A DNA stretch of 64,000 nt from Sphingobacterium sp. ML3W (GTDB taxonomy: Bacteria > Bacteroidota > Bacteroidia > Sphingobacteriales > Sphingobacteriaceae): the NCBI RefSeq assembly GCF_000747525.1, contig NZ_CP009278.1, positions 4,402,001-4,466,000 on the forward strand, given 5' to 3'. The notes under the pieces were generated by a model, which had not been told where the DNA came from, did not search any database, and saw only the letters and a program-made list of their open reading frames with translations. Positions 26,266-34,072 of this stretch are shown here, piece after piece (positions within the stretch are counted from its first letter, which is position 1; each line of letters begins with the position of its first letter). Both the position numbers and the translations under genes were made by a program.

Positions 26266-27756
26266 ATGAAAAGAAATAAACTTATAGGCGCATTGATTCT
26301 TTCAATTGCACTTCTTACAAATTGTACAAAAAACGATCCTTCATCAGAATCGTTATTGAATAATAACGCTAATAATCAAGCTGCTGCCGGTGATGGAATA
26401 TATGATGTTCTAGGATATGGTTATGATGTTACTGGAGAATATTTAAGCTTGAAATCAATATCATATACTCCAGTACTTGATATGAAAAGATTAGCGACCG
26501 ACCATTTAGATAAAATTAATACACCAACCACAGGTTCAGGAGATGGACGCTATTTTTATGGAGCAACCGCTAAAGATTTTGTCAGCGACATCAATGTACA
26601 AAGAACATTCAATGTATCAGCAACTATTGGAGATGAAAAGCCTCAACAAGATGGACAGCAATACTTTACACCTTCCTTTGGAACAGAAAACACCGACCAT
26701 AACATTAAGGATACTAAAAGTAGATTTTCATATGGAAGATATGAACATATTAAGGTAGTAAAATCAATCCAATTTGCTAAATATGTCACTACAGACTTAT
26801 TGATAAATTATTTAAATAATGATTTTAAAAATAACATTAATCAATTAAGTGCCGATCAATTAGTTGATATTTACGGTACTCACGTACTGTTAGACATTAC
26901 TGTAGGAGGTCGAATGCTTTTTAATTTCACAGCAAATATCAGCAGTGAGAAAACTACAGAGACAAAAAAATCAAAAGTTGAAGGTGGTTTAGGATTTTTT
27001 GTAAAGAAATTTGGAATTAACTTCAAGTCGAGTAAGACGACGGAAGAGATAACGACGAACTTTAATGAAAGTCGTGAAAGACAAATGAATATTAAATATC
27101 AAGGTGGATCAAATTCTGGGACAAGCGTTACTTTCAATTCCGATGGTTATTCTTCTGAAAGTATCAATATAGGGTCATGGGAACAAAGTGTTACGGATAG
27201 GAATTGTGCACTTATAGATATCACTAGAATGGTTCCTATTCATCACTTCATAAGTGACCCTACAAAAAAGGCACTGGTAAAAACTGCAATCGATAAACAT
27301 ATTAAAGAAAATCAAATTACAGAACTTGGTGAAGTACCTGTTTACCAATACTATTCATCTAAATACTCTAACCATTATTTTTCTAAAGACAATTATACCG
27401 TTTTACCTTCGGTAGATGGAAACTATAAAAATGAAGGGATTGCGTTCTATGCATTTACGAAACAGAAAGCTGGATTAATTCCTATTTATCAGTATTATTC
27501 TTCCAAATACTCTAATCATTATTTTTCTAAAGACAATCATACAGTTTTACCTTCGGTAGATGGAAACTTTAAAAATGAAGGAATTGCATTCTACACATAT
27601 TCAAAATTCAATAGTGAAGCAGCTCCCGTATTTCAGTATTATTCATCCAAAAATTCAGATCATTTCTTTTCACCTGAAAACACCCCAGTAATAGACGCTG
27701 GAGGAGGTAATTTTAAAAATGAAGGAATTGCTTTTTACGGTGTAAAAACTAATTAA
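26266..27756 (+). CDS. MACPF-domain lipoprotein with C-terminal DUF5648-like repeats, copy 3
   Basis: Secreted perforin-like protein of 496 residues. The signal peptide (IGALILSIALLTNC) differs from that of copies 1 and 2 but ends in the same LLTNC box. The MACPF core, with DIYGTHVLLDITVGGRM at about 201-217, is nearly identical to copy 1, down to the nucleotide level over some 400 bases. Identity stops at GEVPVY, after which come three clean repeats of about 45 residues, each with QYYSSKYSNHYFSKDN-like and NEGIAFYAF-like blocks. These repeats resemble DUF5648, of unknown function. This copy has an intact promoter and a terminator at 27805, and is the most likely to be expressed. Confidence 0.87.
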   Translation: MKRNKLIGALILSIALLTNCTKNDPSSESLLNNNANNQAAAGDGIYDVLGYGYDVTGEYLSLKSISYTPVLDMKRLATDHLDKINTPTTGSGDGRYFYGATAKDFVSDINVQRTFNVSATIGDEKPQQDGQQYFTPSFGTENTDHNIKDTKSRFSYGRYEHIKVVKSIQFAKYVTTDLLINYLNNDFKNNINQLSADQLVDIYGTHVLLDITVGGRMLFNFTANISSEKTTETKKSKVEGGLGFFVKKFGINFKSSKTTEEITTNFNESRERQMNIKYQGGSNSGTSVTFNSDGYSSESINIGSWEQSVTDRNCALIDITRMVPIHHFISDPTKKALVKTAIDKHIKENQITELGEVPVYQYYSSKYSNHYFSKDNYTVLPSVDGNYKNEGIAFYAFTKQKAGLIPIYQYYSSKYSNHYFSKDNHTVLPSVDGNFKNEGIAFYTYSKFNSEAAPVFQYYSSKNSDHFFSPENTPVIDAGGGNFKNEGIAFYGVKTN

Positions 27757-27775
27757 CGTGCTACTTATATTGTTA

Positions 27776-27864
27776 GGTTACTAATCTGGACCCAGATAAA
27801 TAATAAAAAGCGGATGTTGGTTTTACCAGCATCTGCTTTTTTTATGTATAGGAAATGCATTCAG
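27776..27864 (+). repeat. segmental duplication, block 3 (terminator portion only)
   Basis: About 85 bases match the stop/terminator part of blocks 1 and 2, including the sequence following the slyD stop codon (CTAATCTGGACCCAGATAAA). It resembles block 2 more (ATGTATAGGAAATGCATT). The match ends near 27860. This is a third trace of the same duplicated unit, placed after MACPF gene 3. Confidence 0.8.
27805..27843 (+). terminator. terminator, duplicated copy after MACPF gene 3
   Basis: AGCGGATGTTGG pairs with CCAGCATCTGCT (two G-U pairs), followed by eight T. It is the third copy of the slyD-type terminator and lies about 50 bases after the MACPF gene 3 stop. Confidence 0.88.
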
Positions 27865-27865
27865 C

Positions 27866-28054
27866 TTAAAACATATGCATACTAATGGTGTCATCCACTC
27901 GAATTTTGTAAGCCGGCGTTTGAAATCGCCGATATACTGATGGCTCACAAAAAACAACCTCTTTTATTTCTTTATCAAACTTTAATACTATAGATAGTAT
28001 TAAAGTATCCAATGCTTTAAAAGTTTCATGACATTCCGGTAGACGAAATATCTT
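27866..28054 (-). pseudogene. ORF remnant without start codon
   Basis: On the minus strand 62 sense codons run from just after a TAG to a TAA without an ATG near the beginning. The translation has a protein-like composition (CHETFKALDTLILSIVLKFD, then EVVFCEPSVYRRFQTPAYKI and VDDTISMHMF), with a mix of hydrophobic and charged residues. I do not recognise the family. It is probably the decayed end of a gene. The alternative is a chance open frame. Confidence 0.3.
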
Positions 28055-28139
28055 CTATACATCAAATGGTTAAAACATCAAAAAGGTTATCTCAAGTAAT
28101 TGTTAGATTGTCATTTTATTGTCAAGGTGATTCTATGTT

Positions 28140-28237
28140 GTAACAATTGTCTCCGATGCCCCGTTATATCAGTTCATAATTTAGGTTTATAATTGGTTAG
28201 TAAAACTCCTGTCGCTCCCCGCTTCAGGAGTTTTCTT
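28140..28237 (+). ncRNA. candidate small RNA ending in an orphan terminator
   Basis: The terminator at 28202-28237 follows no ORF on its strand. About 75 bases upstream is TATGTTGT, a near match to the -7 box, and TTG motifs lie 15-25 bases before it. A transcript of about 100 bases would result. No known RNA family was recognised, and the terminator may instead be a relic of a lost gene. Confidence 0.25.
28202..28237 (+). terminator. rho-independent terminator, orphan
   Basis: AAAACTCCTG (28202-28211) pairs perfectly with CAGGAGTTTT (28225-28234) around a 13-base loop, followed by CTTATTTTT. It is a well-formed terminator in a region with no recognisable gene. Confidence 0.75.
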
Positions 28238-28589
28238 ATTTTTAGGACAAATGTAATGGACTACGCCGCTACTGCTTTATTTCCCAATAACCATCACCTT
28301 TGGGTGTTGCACAATAAGATATGCTGACCGCAACAATTTAATCTATCTTTTGATGCTTTTCACTGGTTTTTTTAATGTATTCGCAAGAATGGAGCTTCCT
28401 TACCTGATTGCAATGTTATCAAGAGTAAGTGAATTTACACCTTCATCACTAAAAACAGTTAACAAGACAATTATTAATCGATTATAGAAATAATGCTACT
28501 ACACCACTTTCTTCATGATTAAAAACCAGCTTTAAAACAAAGCATACCACTTTCCTTAACTAATTGTTGCCTTTTGCTAGTCACTTCTT
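28238..28589. other. gene-less stretch
   Basis: No ORF, RNA or repeat was supported here. Stop codons interrupt all frames. The stretch leads from the orphan terminator into the degenerate beginning of the 21-bp repeat array. Confidence 0.6.
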
Positions 28590-29122
28590 CAGTTTCAGTA
28601 ATCACTTGTTATAAATAAGTAGTCACTTTATCCAAACAAGTGGGCACATGTTCAGAAAATCAGGACACTTATCGACAACAAGTGAACATGTATTGCAAAC
28701 AAGTAGTAACTTCTGCTAAACAAGAGAACACTTATAAAGAAGAAGTGACCATATGTTGTAAATAAGTGAACAGTATTATGAAAGAAGGGAACACTTATCC
28801 AAAAGATGTGAACACTTATTCCAAAGAAGGGAACACTTATCCAAAAGATGTGAACACTTATTCCAAAGAAGGGAACACTTATCCAAAAGAAGAGAACACT
28901 TATCTCAAAAAAGGGAACACTTATTCCAAAGAAGGGAACACTTATCCAAAGAAGTGAACACTTATTCCAAAGAAGGGAACACTTATTCCAAAGAAGTGAA
29001 CACTTATTCCAAAGAAGTGAACACTTATTCCAAAGAAGTGAACACTAATTCCAAAGAAGTGAACACTAATTCCAAAGAAGTGAACACTAATCTCAAAGAA
29101 GGGAACACTTATCTCAAAGAAG
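28590..29122 (+). repeat. 21-bp tandem repeat array
   Basis: From 28787 to about 29122 there are 16 regular units of 21 bases with consensus GTGAACACTTATTCCAAAGA plus A; one unit near 28935 has 20 bases. Units vary between GTG, GGG and GAG at the start and ACTTAT and ACTAAT in the middle. Upstream, from about 28590, degenerate units with CACTT and AAGTG continue at irregular spacing. Each full unit contains AAGTG-AA-CACTT, an inverted repeat with a 2-base centre. The frame is open in parts, but the 20-base unit breaks it, so coding is unlikely. No spacers exist, so it is not CRISPR. Confidence 0.9.
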
Positions 29123-29246
29123 TAACTAGTAAAACCGAACAAGTAACCCTACTTAGGCCTCCCTCGCTCAAACTTGATCGCACAACAGTCCAATAAATTA
29201 GCATGCTAACCATTATTGATCATCGTTTAATGTAGCATTTTATATA

Positions 29247-29927
29247 TTAGATCTTTGTGGCTCGTAGCATCTCTCTCTTCCCTGGCGCACCTGGGACTTT
29301 CTCAATAGTAAAGCCCAAAGCTTTCATACTTCTTTTCAGGTTACCTGTGATGGCATAGGTAACGAATACGCCACCAGGTTTAATAAATTTTGCTACATGC
29401 GCCAAAGCTTCATCCGACCACATCTCAGGCTGATGAATAGCAGCAAAGGCATCGAAATAAACAACGTCAAAGTTTATTGCTGAATCGAAATCCATCAATA
29501 AGGTGTGATTGATAGATAAATTTGTTTGTCCATTAATTTGGATCTTTTCTGTTAATGCCTGATTATAACCCGAAATGTAGTTTTTCCAGTTTTCCTCAGA
29601 TACGAATGCACCATAGCCCATTTCTTGTATAACTTCAAGTGGTAATGGGTAACCTTCGATACCTACATAATCAACTTCAATAGTTGAGGCCTGATCTGAG
29701 AGGTAAGCCAATGTTTGGGTGAAATTAAGCCCCGTACCAAAACCTACTTCAAGAATTGCAAGATTGCTAACCGCATTCTTTTGCATATAATAGTCCAATC
29801 CCGCGTTAATAAAAACATGTTTGCTTTCTTGAACTGCACCATGCTTTGAATGATAGCACTCTCCTATTTGTTCATTAAACAATGTTTTTGAACCATCTCC
29901 TGTTGTAACAAATTCCATTTCAGCCAT
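29247..29927 (-). CDS. mnmD: tRNA mnm5s2U34 methyltransferase MnmD
   Basis: SAM-dependent methyltransferase that completes the mnm5(s2)U wobble base in some tRNAs; in E. coli it is the N-terminal half of the fused MnmC, here a stand-alone protein of 226 residues. Visible are TGDGSKTLFNEQIGECYHSK near the start, the SAM-binding loop LEVGFGTGLNFTQTL near 55-70, and VYFDAFAAIHQPEMWSDE near 155, the DUF752-like core. I chose the ATG at 29927; the open frame extends to 29987, but that extension is not conserved in character. No oxidoreductase (MnmC2) domain is attached. Confidence 0.88.
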   Translation of the reverse strand: MAEMEFVTTGDGSKTLFNEQIGECYHSKHGAVQESKHVFINAGLDYYMQKNAVSNLAILEVGFGTGLNFTQTLAYLSDQASTIEVDYVGIEGYPLPLEVIQEMGYGAFVSEENWKNYISGYNQALTEKIQINGQTNLSINHTLLMDFDSAINFDVVYFDAFAAIHQPEMWSDEALAHVAKFIKPGGVFVTYAITGNLKRSMKALGFTIEKVPGAPGKREMLRATKI

Positions 29928-30148
29928 ATTTAACAAAAATAAAAGAAAAGAAGTTAATCTGTACTCATAATGATCGATTCGATTCACATATTTTTCCGAA
30001 GTCGTATCGTAGCTGTAGTTAATGAAGTGCTATATCCCTAAATTGATCAATACTAGGGTAAAAATATAAAGAGCATATGCTAAATAACTTGACATAGAAC
30101 ATTTCAGTATAATTATTTGTATATTAAACTACTGAAACATAAGAAACT

Positions 30149-31366
30149 ATGAATAATTATTTCGAAAAAACGCTAATTTGTATTGGTCTTTATATACTTT
30201 TAAGCCCATTTCAATATTGTTCGGCACAGTCAACTTATTTTAAGGATGTGACTTTAACTAACCTCCCTCAAGATGCGAAGGCACATGCTTTGGATGTTAT
30301 CCTTGTGGATGTCGATCACGATGGAGATTTAGACTTAGTTTTGGCTTTGGAATCAGAACCAAATCGCTTGTACCTCAACGATGGAAAAGGTGGTTTTACT
30401 TGGAAAAAAGGTGTTTTTGCAGAAAAACCACATGATACCGAACATGTACGTACGGCTGACTTTAATAAAGACGGTTTTATGGATTTAATTTTTGTTGCTG
30501 AGGATGATCAAAACCATGAATATTATCTAGGCAAGGGCGATGGAACTTTTGTAGATGCTTCTGACCGTTTACTGGGAAAAAGCGAGGCCAATGGATTGGA
30601 TATCGCGGATGTCAACGGAGATGGATTGGTGGATATCGTAATTGGCAATACAGGGAAAGCACCACAAAATTTCTTATGGCTAAATGACCCTGAACGTCCG
30701 GGTTATTTTATAGACCATACTACAACAGCTCTTCCTCAGGTGAACGACCAAACACAGTCCGTAAAATTAGCGGATTTGGATGGTGATGGACATGTGGATA
30801 TGGTGCTTGGAAACGAAGTGCCTCCAAACCGGATATTATATAATGATGGAAAAGGAAATTTTACAGCGCATGATGAGGGATTGCCTTTGAAAGTACCCCT
30901 ACATACCCGAGAAGTAATTGTGTTCGACGCCAATGGTGATGGAAAACCCGATTTACTTTTTGCAAACCTAACAAGTAATGGTGGCGCTAAGGACAAAGAC
31001 CCTCGGGCACGTTTATGGATCAACCAAGGAAATCGTCACCTTGTTGATGAAACGGAATCGAGAATTCCGGAACAACTCTATTCAACCTATGCCGCCGCAA
31101 CCATTGACTTTGATAGCGATGGACATCAGGACATTATTTTGAGTGCTATAAAGATACCCCCTTTTGAGGAGATGCAGGTTCAGGCGTTACGTAATGACGG
31201 TTCTGGTCATTTTTCTCTAGTTACTGATCAGGTAATACCAGAGGTCACACGTGGTAGAAGCTGGGGTATTGCCGTTGGCGATGTGGATGGAGACGGTATT
31301 GATGATATGATCATCGGTGGATGGGGTTCTCAGGTACGCTTATTACTTGGGCAAGTACGCAATTAA
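30149..31366 (+). CDS. secreted FG-GAP/VCBS beta-propeller protein
   Basis: A 405-residue exported protein with an N-terminal signal (about 1-27, ending YCSAQ). It has seven calcium-binding FG-GAP/VCBS-type repeats: DVDHDGDLDLV, DFNKDGFMDLIF, DVNGDGLVDIVIG, DLDGDGHVDMVLG, DANGDGKPDLLFA, DFDSDGHQDIILS and DVDGDGIDDMIIGG, which together would close one seven-bladed propeller. No enzymatic domain is seen. A binding or scaffold role outside the inner membrane is likely, with the ligand unknown. A possible promoter has TTG at 30089 and an ATTATTTG box near 30112-30119. Confidence 0.85.
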   Translation: MNNYFEKTLICIGLYILLSPFQYCSAQSTYFKDVTLTNLPQDAKAHALDVILVDVDHDGDLDLVLALESEPNRLYLNDGKGGFTWKKGVFAEKPHDTEHVRTADFNKDGFMDLIFVAEDDQNHEYYLGKGDGTFVDASDRLLGKSEANGLDIADVNGDGLVDIVIGNTGKAPQNFLWLNDPERPGYFIDHTTTALPQVNDQTQSVKLADLDGDGHVDMVLGNEVPPNRILYNDGKGNFTAHDEGLPLKVPLHTREVIVFDANGDGKPDLLFANLTSNGGAKDKDPRARLWINQGNRHLVDETESRIPEQLYSTYAAATIDFDSDGHQDIILSAIKIPPFEEMQVQALRNDGSGHFSLVTDQVIPEVTRGRSWGIAVGDVDGDGIDDMIIGGWGSQVRLLLGQVRN

Positions 31367-31398
31367 CCTATCACTATTATTATACTAGCTTCAGAAAA

Positions 31399-31424
31399 TA
31401 AAAAAGGCTGGGAAAATCCCAGCC
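31399..31424 (-). terminator. terminator of the SusCD/phosphoesterase operon
   Basis: GGCTGGGA (31406-31413) and TCCCAGCC (31417-31424) form a perfect 8-bp stem with a 3-base loop. On the minus strand the stem is followed by a T-run (A-run at 31399-31405 on plus). On the plus strand only a shorter A/T tail follows, so it serves mainly the minus-strand operon. Confidence 0.85.
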
Positions 31425-31453
31425 TAAAAAGTAACTTTAAAAAGGAGTAAGTT

Positions 31454-32587
31454 TTATTTACCCATCATTTTATTCTTTTTTATATCATCATAAATCACTA
31501 GCATCTTATCCGATTCTAGGATTAACCCACGGCTCCTGCCATGCAGTCTATTGGATTCGTTGTTAACATTCACTGCTATTACCCTCCCTTTATAAAACTG
31601 AGTTACCTCGGGAAAAATAGTATGCCCCAAATATATTCTTTTTGCATCAAAAGCGATCAGCATTTTATCCAACTCTGTTTCACTTAAAGGATGATATTTT
31701 TCTTCCGGGCGAACCATACCACGATACCAAAGTGGTCCCTCAGTAGCAAAAAGAAACTTACCTGCAGACGATTTCTGACGTTCTTCTTTCACTTCAAAGA
31801 TTTGAGCACGGACAGCGTCGTTCACCGCGGGAATGGTCCATTGTGGATCGAGCATGGAACTACTCAACCCAGCATGCACAAACAGATGATCATCTATTTT
31901 CTCCATCGTGTTTCTAAGCTGTAACCATTTTCCCAATTCGGTATTTATAGCCCAGAAATCTCGGTAGCTTTTCCCTAATGAATCGGCCAGAACATGATAT
32001 TTATCCTGCATGTATTTATAATTACCTCGCAGGATCATTTCTTCATGATTTCCTAACAAAAAATGAACGCTTCCTCCTACTTTTTCAGCTTCAGCCTCTA
32101 ATTTATAAATCAGCCAAAAAATAGGTAGTACATCTTGACCACGATCAAATACGTCACCATTAATCACAAGATCATTTTTACCGAAAACCCATTCATAGTT
32201 ATCACCAATTACTTTTTGAGCTTTTAAGATCGAATAGAAAGATTCGAAATCACCATGGGGATCCGAAATCACCATAATATTACCTTGGCTTTTATAGGAC
32301 CATTCAGGAGTTTTTATAGGATGTAGAGATACCTCAAAACGATGCTGACCATTTTCGGTCGTGACCGGAAATGGTTCTTCTGCACCTACTTTAATTTCGA
32401 TTTCGCCATCTTCGACACGCACGAGCTTAATTTCCCCTTCTTCATGAAAGAGGTAAGGCCCATCGTATTTCCCTAATGACTTTGCATTTTGTGCATGTGC
32501 ATCATCAAGGGTGAAAAATACCGCAACGAAACAGCAAAACAAACGCGTTCTAAAGGAAGTGATTCCCATTTTCGAAAAATGTTTCAT
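31454..32587 (-). CDS. secreted calcineurin-like metallophosphoesterase
   Basis: Exported phosphoesterase of 377 residues that cleaves phosphate esters with a two-metal centre. A signal peptide runs to about residue 32 (FTLDDAHAQ). The metallophosphatase motifs are VISDPHGDFESFY (DxH) near 110, DLVINGDVFDRGQD (GDxxDRG) near 145, HFLLGNHEEM (GNHE) near 180, LFVHAGLS near 240 and IYLGHTIFPEV (GHT) near 325. It is the last gene of the ECF-FecR-SusCD operon, 23 bases after susD, which suggests that the imported ligand is phosphorylated or is dephosphorylated first; this is inference. ATG at 32587 chosen; 32599 is possible. Confidence 0.88.
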   Translation of the reverse strand: MKHFSKMGITSFRTRLFCCFVAVFFTLDDAHAQNAKSLGKYDGPYLFHEEGEIKLVRVEDGEIEIKVGAEEPFPVTTENGQHRFEVSLHPIKTPEWSYKSQGNIMVISDPHGDFESFYSILKAQKVIGDNYEWVFGKNDLVINGDVFDRGQDVLPIFWLIYKLEAEAEKVGGSVHFLLGNHEEMILRGNYKYMQDKYHVLADSLGKSYRDFWAINTELGKWLQLRNTMEKIDDHLFVHAGLSSSMLDPQWTIPAVNDAVRAQIFEVKEERQKSSAGKFLFATEGPLWYRGMVRPEEKYHPLSETELDKMLIAFDAKRIYLGHTIFPEVTQFYKGRVIAVNVNNESNRLHGRSRGLILESDKMLVIYDDIKKNKMMGK

Positions 32588-32610
32588 CTTATTGTACATG
32601 ATTTACATTC

Positions 32611-34062
32611 TTAATAACCATCATTCTGAATAATATTGATATTGGCATCAATTTCGCGTTGTGGAATCGCCATCAATGTTTTAAAGTAAGTGCGATCGAA
32701 TGATTTTGTTTCTGCTCGCAACAAAGGCGATACATGGGCATTGCCTTTCCTTTCTATCCGCATATTATTACGTAAGGCATCAAATAACCGATGTCCTTCT
32801 CCCACTAATTCTCGTCGACGCTCTTCCATAACACGCGTTAACGAAACGACTCCACTAACTGTTTTTTCAGGGTTAGCACGTGTTACAATAGCATTTAAAT
32901 ATTTAAGAGCATTTGCATTATCACTCAATTTAACGGCTGCTTCTGCTGCAATGAGATATGCCTCGGAAAGCCTAAGTACGGGAATATCCGCAAATTCTGG
33001 ATTTTCACCATCAGAGGTATTTCCAGGGTATTTATCTAAGTAATAATAATCGACATTCTTGCTACTATATTTTGTGATTATCGTATTTCGAACGTCTTTC
33101 GGATCATTTGCTAAGAGGTTCATGTAATCATCCGATAGGATAATATCATTATACCCGTTACGCCATAATAAATAACCCATTCCTTCTTTTCCAGGACCAC
33201 TCTCAGTCTTTACAATGGACAATTGAAATAAGACTTCACTCGTATAATCTTTCGACCAAACAGAGGCATATTCATCATTTGTCCAAAGTTGATATTGACC
33301 CTTTAATGATGTTTGCCCTCCTTGTGCATCTTGGATCAATTGACTAGCCTGAGTGAGAGCTTTTTGGTTTTCTCCCATGTATAGGTAAGCTCTCGCTAAT
33401 AATTGAGAGGCTGCAAATTTGTTGATTTTACCATTCTTTTTTGCTGCACTCAATAACTTAACTGCGTTTTCAAGATCCTCAACAATCTGTACGTAGACCT
33501 CCTTTACTGTATTTCGAACAGGTTTATTTGTCGAAATATGCTTTTCTATTTCAATCGGTATACCCAATGAGGCGCCATTGTCTTCTGTATAGGGAGCTCC
33601 AAAGACTTTCACCAGATCAAAGTGTGCCATGGCTCTAAGACTAAGAGCTTGCCCTTTAATATCCTTCAATTCATCGGATAAGTCCTCCTGAGGCAATCCA
33701 GCTACATAAGCCAAAACACCATTGGTGTTACGTAATACACGATAGGGTTGATACCATAATGATGATGGAGTATTGTCTTTATTTAAATCGAAAAGGTAAT
33801 ATTTTGCAGCTCGCTTTGTATCACCGTTTGAAAGCATATCTTCACCAGTAACATCACCATAATAAGTCATACGCGCACCGTAATACTCATGACCACGCAT
33901 AATGTCGTATATACCATTTAAAGCATAATTGGCATCTCTCGCAGATTTGATAGCCTCCGAACTTTCGGTAGAAGTACTAGGCTGAGCTTTTTCTAACCAT
34001 TGGTCTCCACATCCTACTAATAAAGTACATGATACAAGGACCGTTGATAATATATGTTTCAT
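32611..34062 (-). CDS. SusD/RagB-type outer membrane lipoprotein
   Basis: Surface lipoprotein that captures nutrients and hands them to its SusC partner. With the ATG at 34062 it has 483 residues. The lipobox is LLVGC with Cys18. The helical TPR-like fold is suggested by KGQALSLRAMAHFDLVKVFG, LLARAYLYMGENQKALTQAS and the typical end region RLSEAYLIAAEAAVKLSDNA, with the C-terminal ERRRELVGEGHRLFDALRNN block. The start at 34095 would overlap susC and was rejected. It lies 10 bases after susC. The ligand cannot be named. Confidence 0.93.
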   Translation of the reverse strand: MKHILSTVLVSCTLLVGCGDQWLEKAQPSTSTESSEAIKSARDANYALNGIYDIMRGHEYYGARMTYYGDVTGEDMLSNGDTKRAAKYYLFDLNKDNTPSSLWYQPYRVLRNTNGVLAYVAGLPQEDLSDELKDIKGQALSLRAMAHFDLVKVFGAPYTEDNGASLGIPIEIEKHISTNKPVRNTVKEVYVQIVEDLENAVKLLSAAKKNGKINKFAASQLLARAYLYMGENQKALTQASQLIQDAQGGQTSLKGQYQLWTNDEYASVWSKDYTSEVLFQLSIVKTESGPGKEGMGYLLWRNGYNDIILSDDYMNLLANDPKDVRNTIITKYSSKNVDYYYLDKYPGNTSDGENPEFADIPVLRLSEAYLIAAEAAVKLSDNANALKYLNAIVTRANPEKTVSGVVSLTRVMEERRRELVGEGHRLFDALRNNMRIERKGNAHVSPLLRAETKSFDRTYFKTLMAIPQREIDANINIIQNDGY

Positions 34063-34072
34063 AGTCTGTTTT

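Noticed and set aside
18361..27756. Classic surface-lipoprotein export signal after the MACPF cysteines
   Set aside because: The residues after Cys (QKKEV, TKNDP) lack the acidic run of the Bacteroidota export signal, so cell-surface exposure cannot be claimed from the sequence.
28590..29122. CRISPR array
   Set aside because: The units follow each other without unique spacers and no cas genes are present.
28766..29196. Open frames inside the 21-bp repeats (both strands), such as repeated NTYSKE heptads
   Set aside because: They are the translation of a 21-base (7-codon) repeat; the 20-base unit near 28935 breaks the frame, and no promoter or domain supports a protein.
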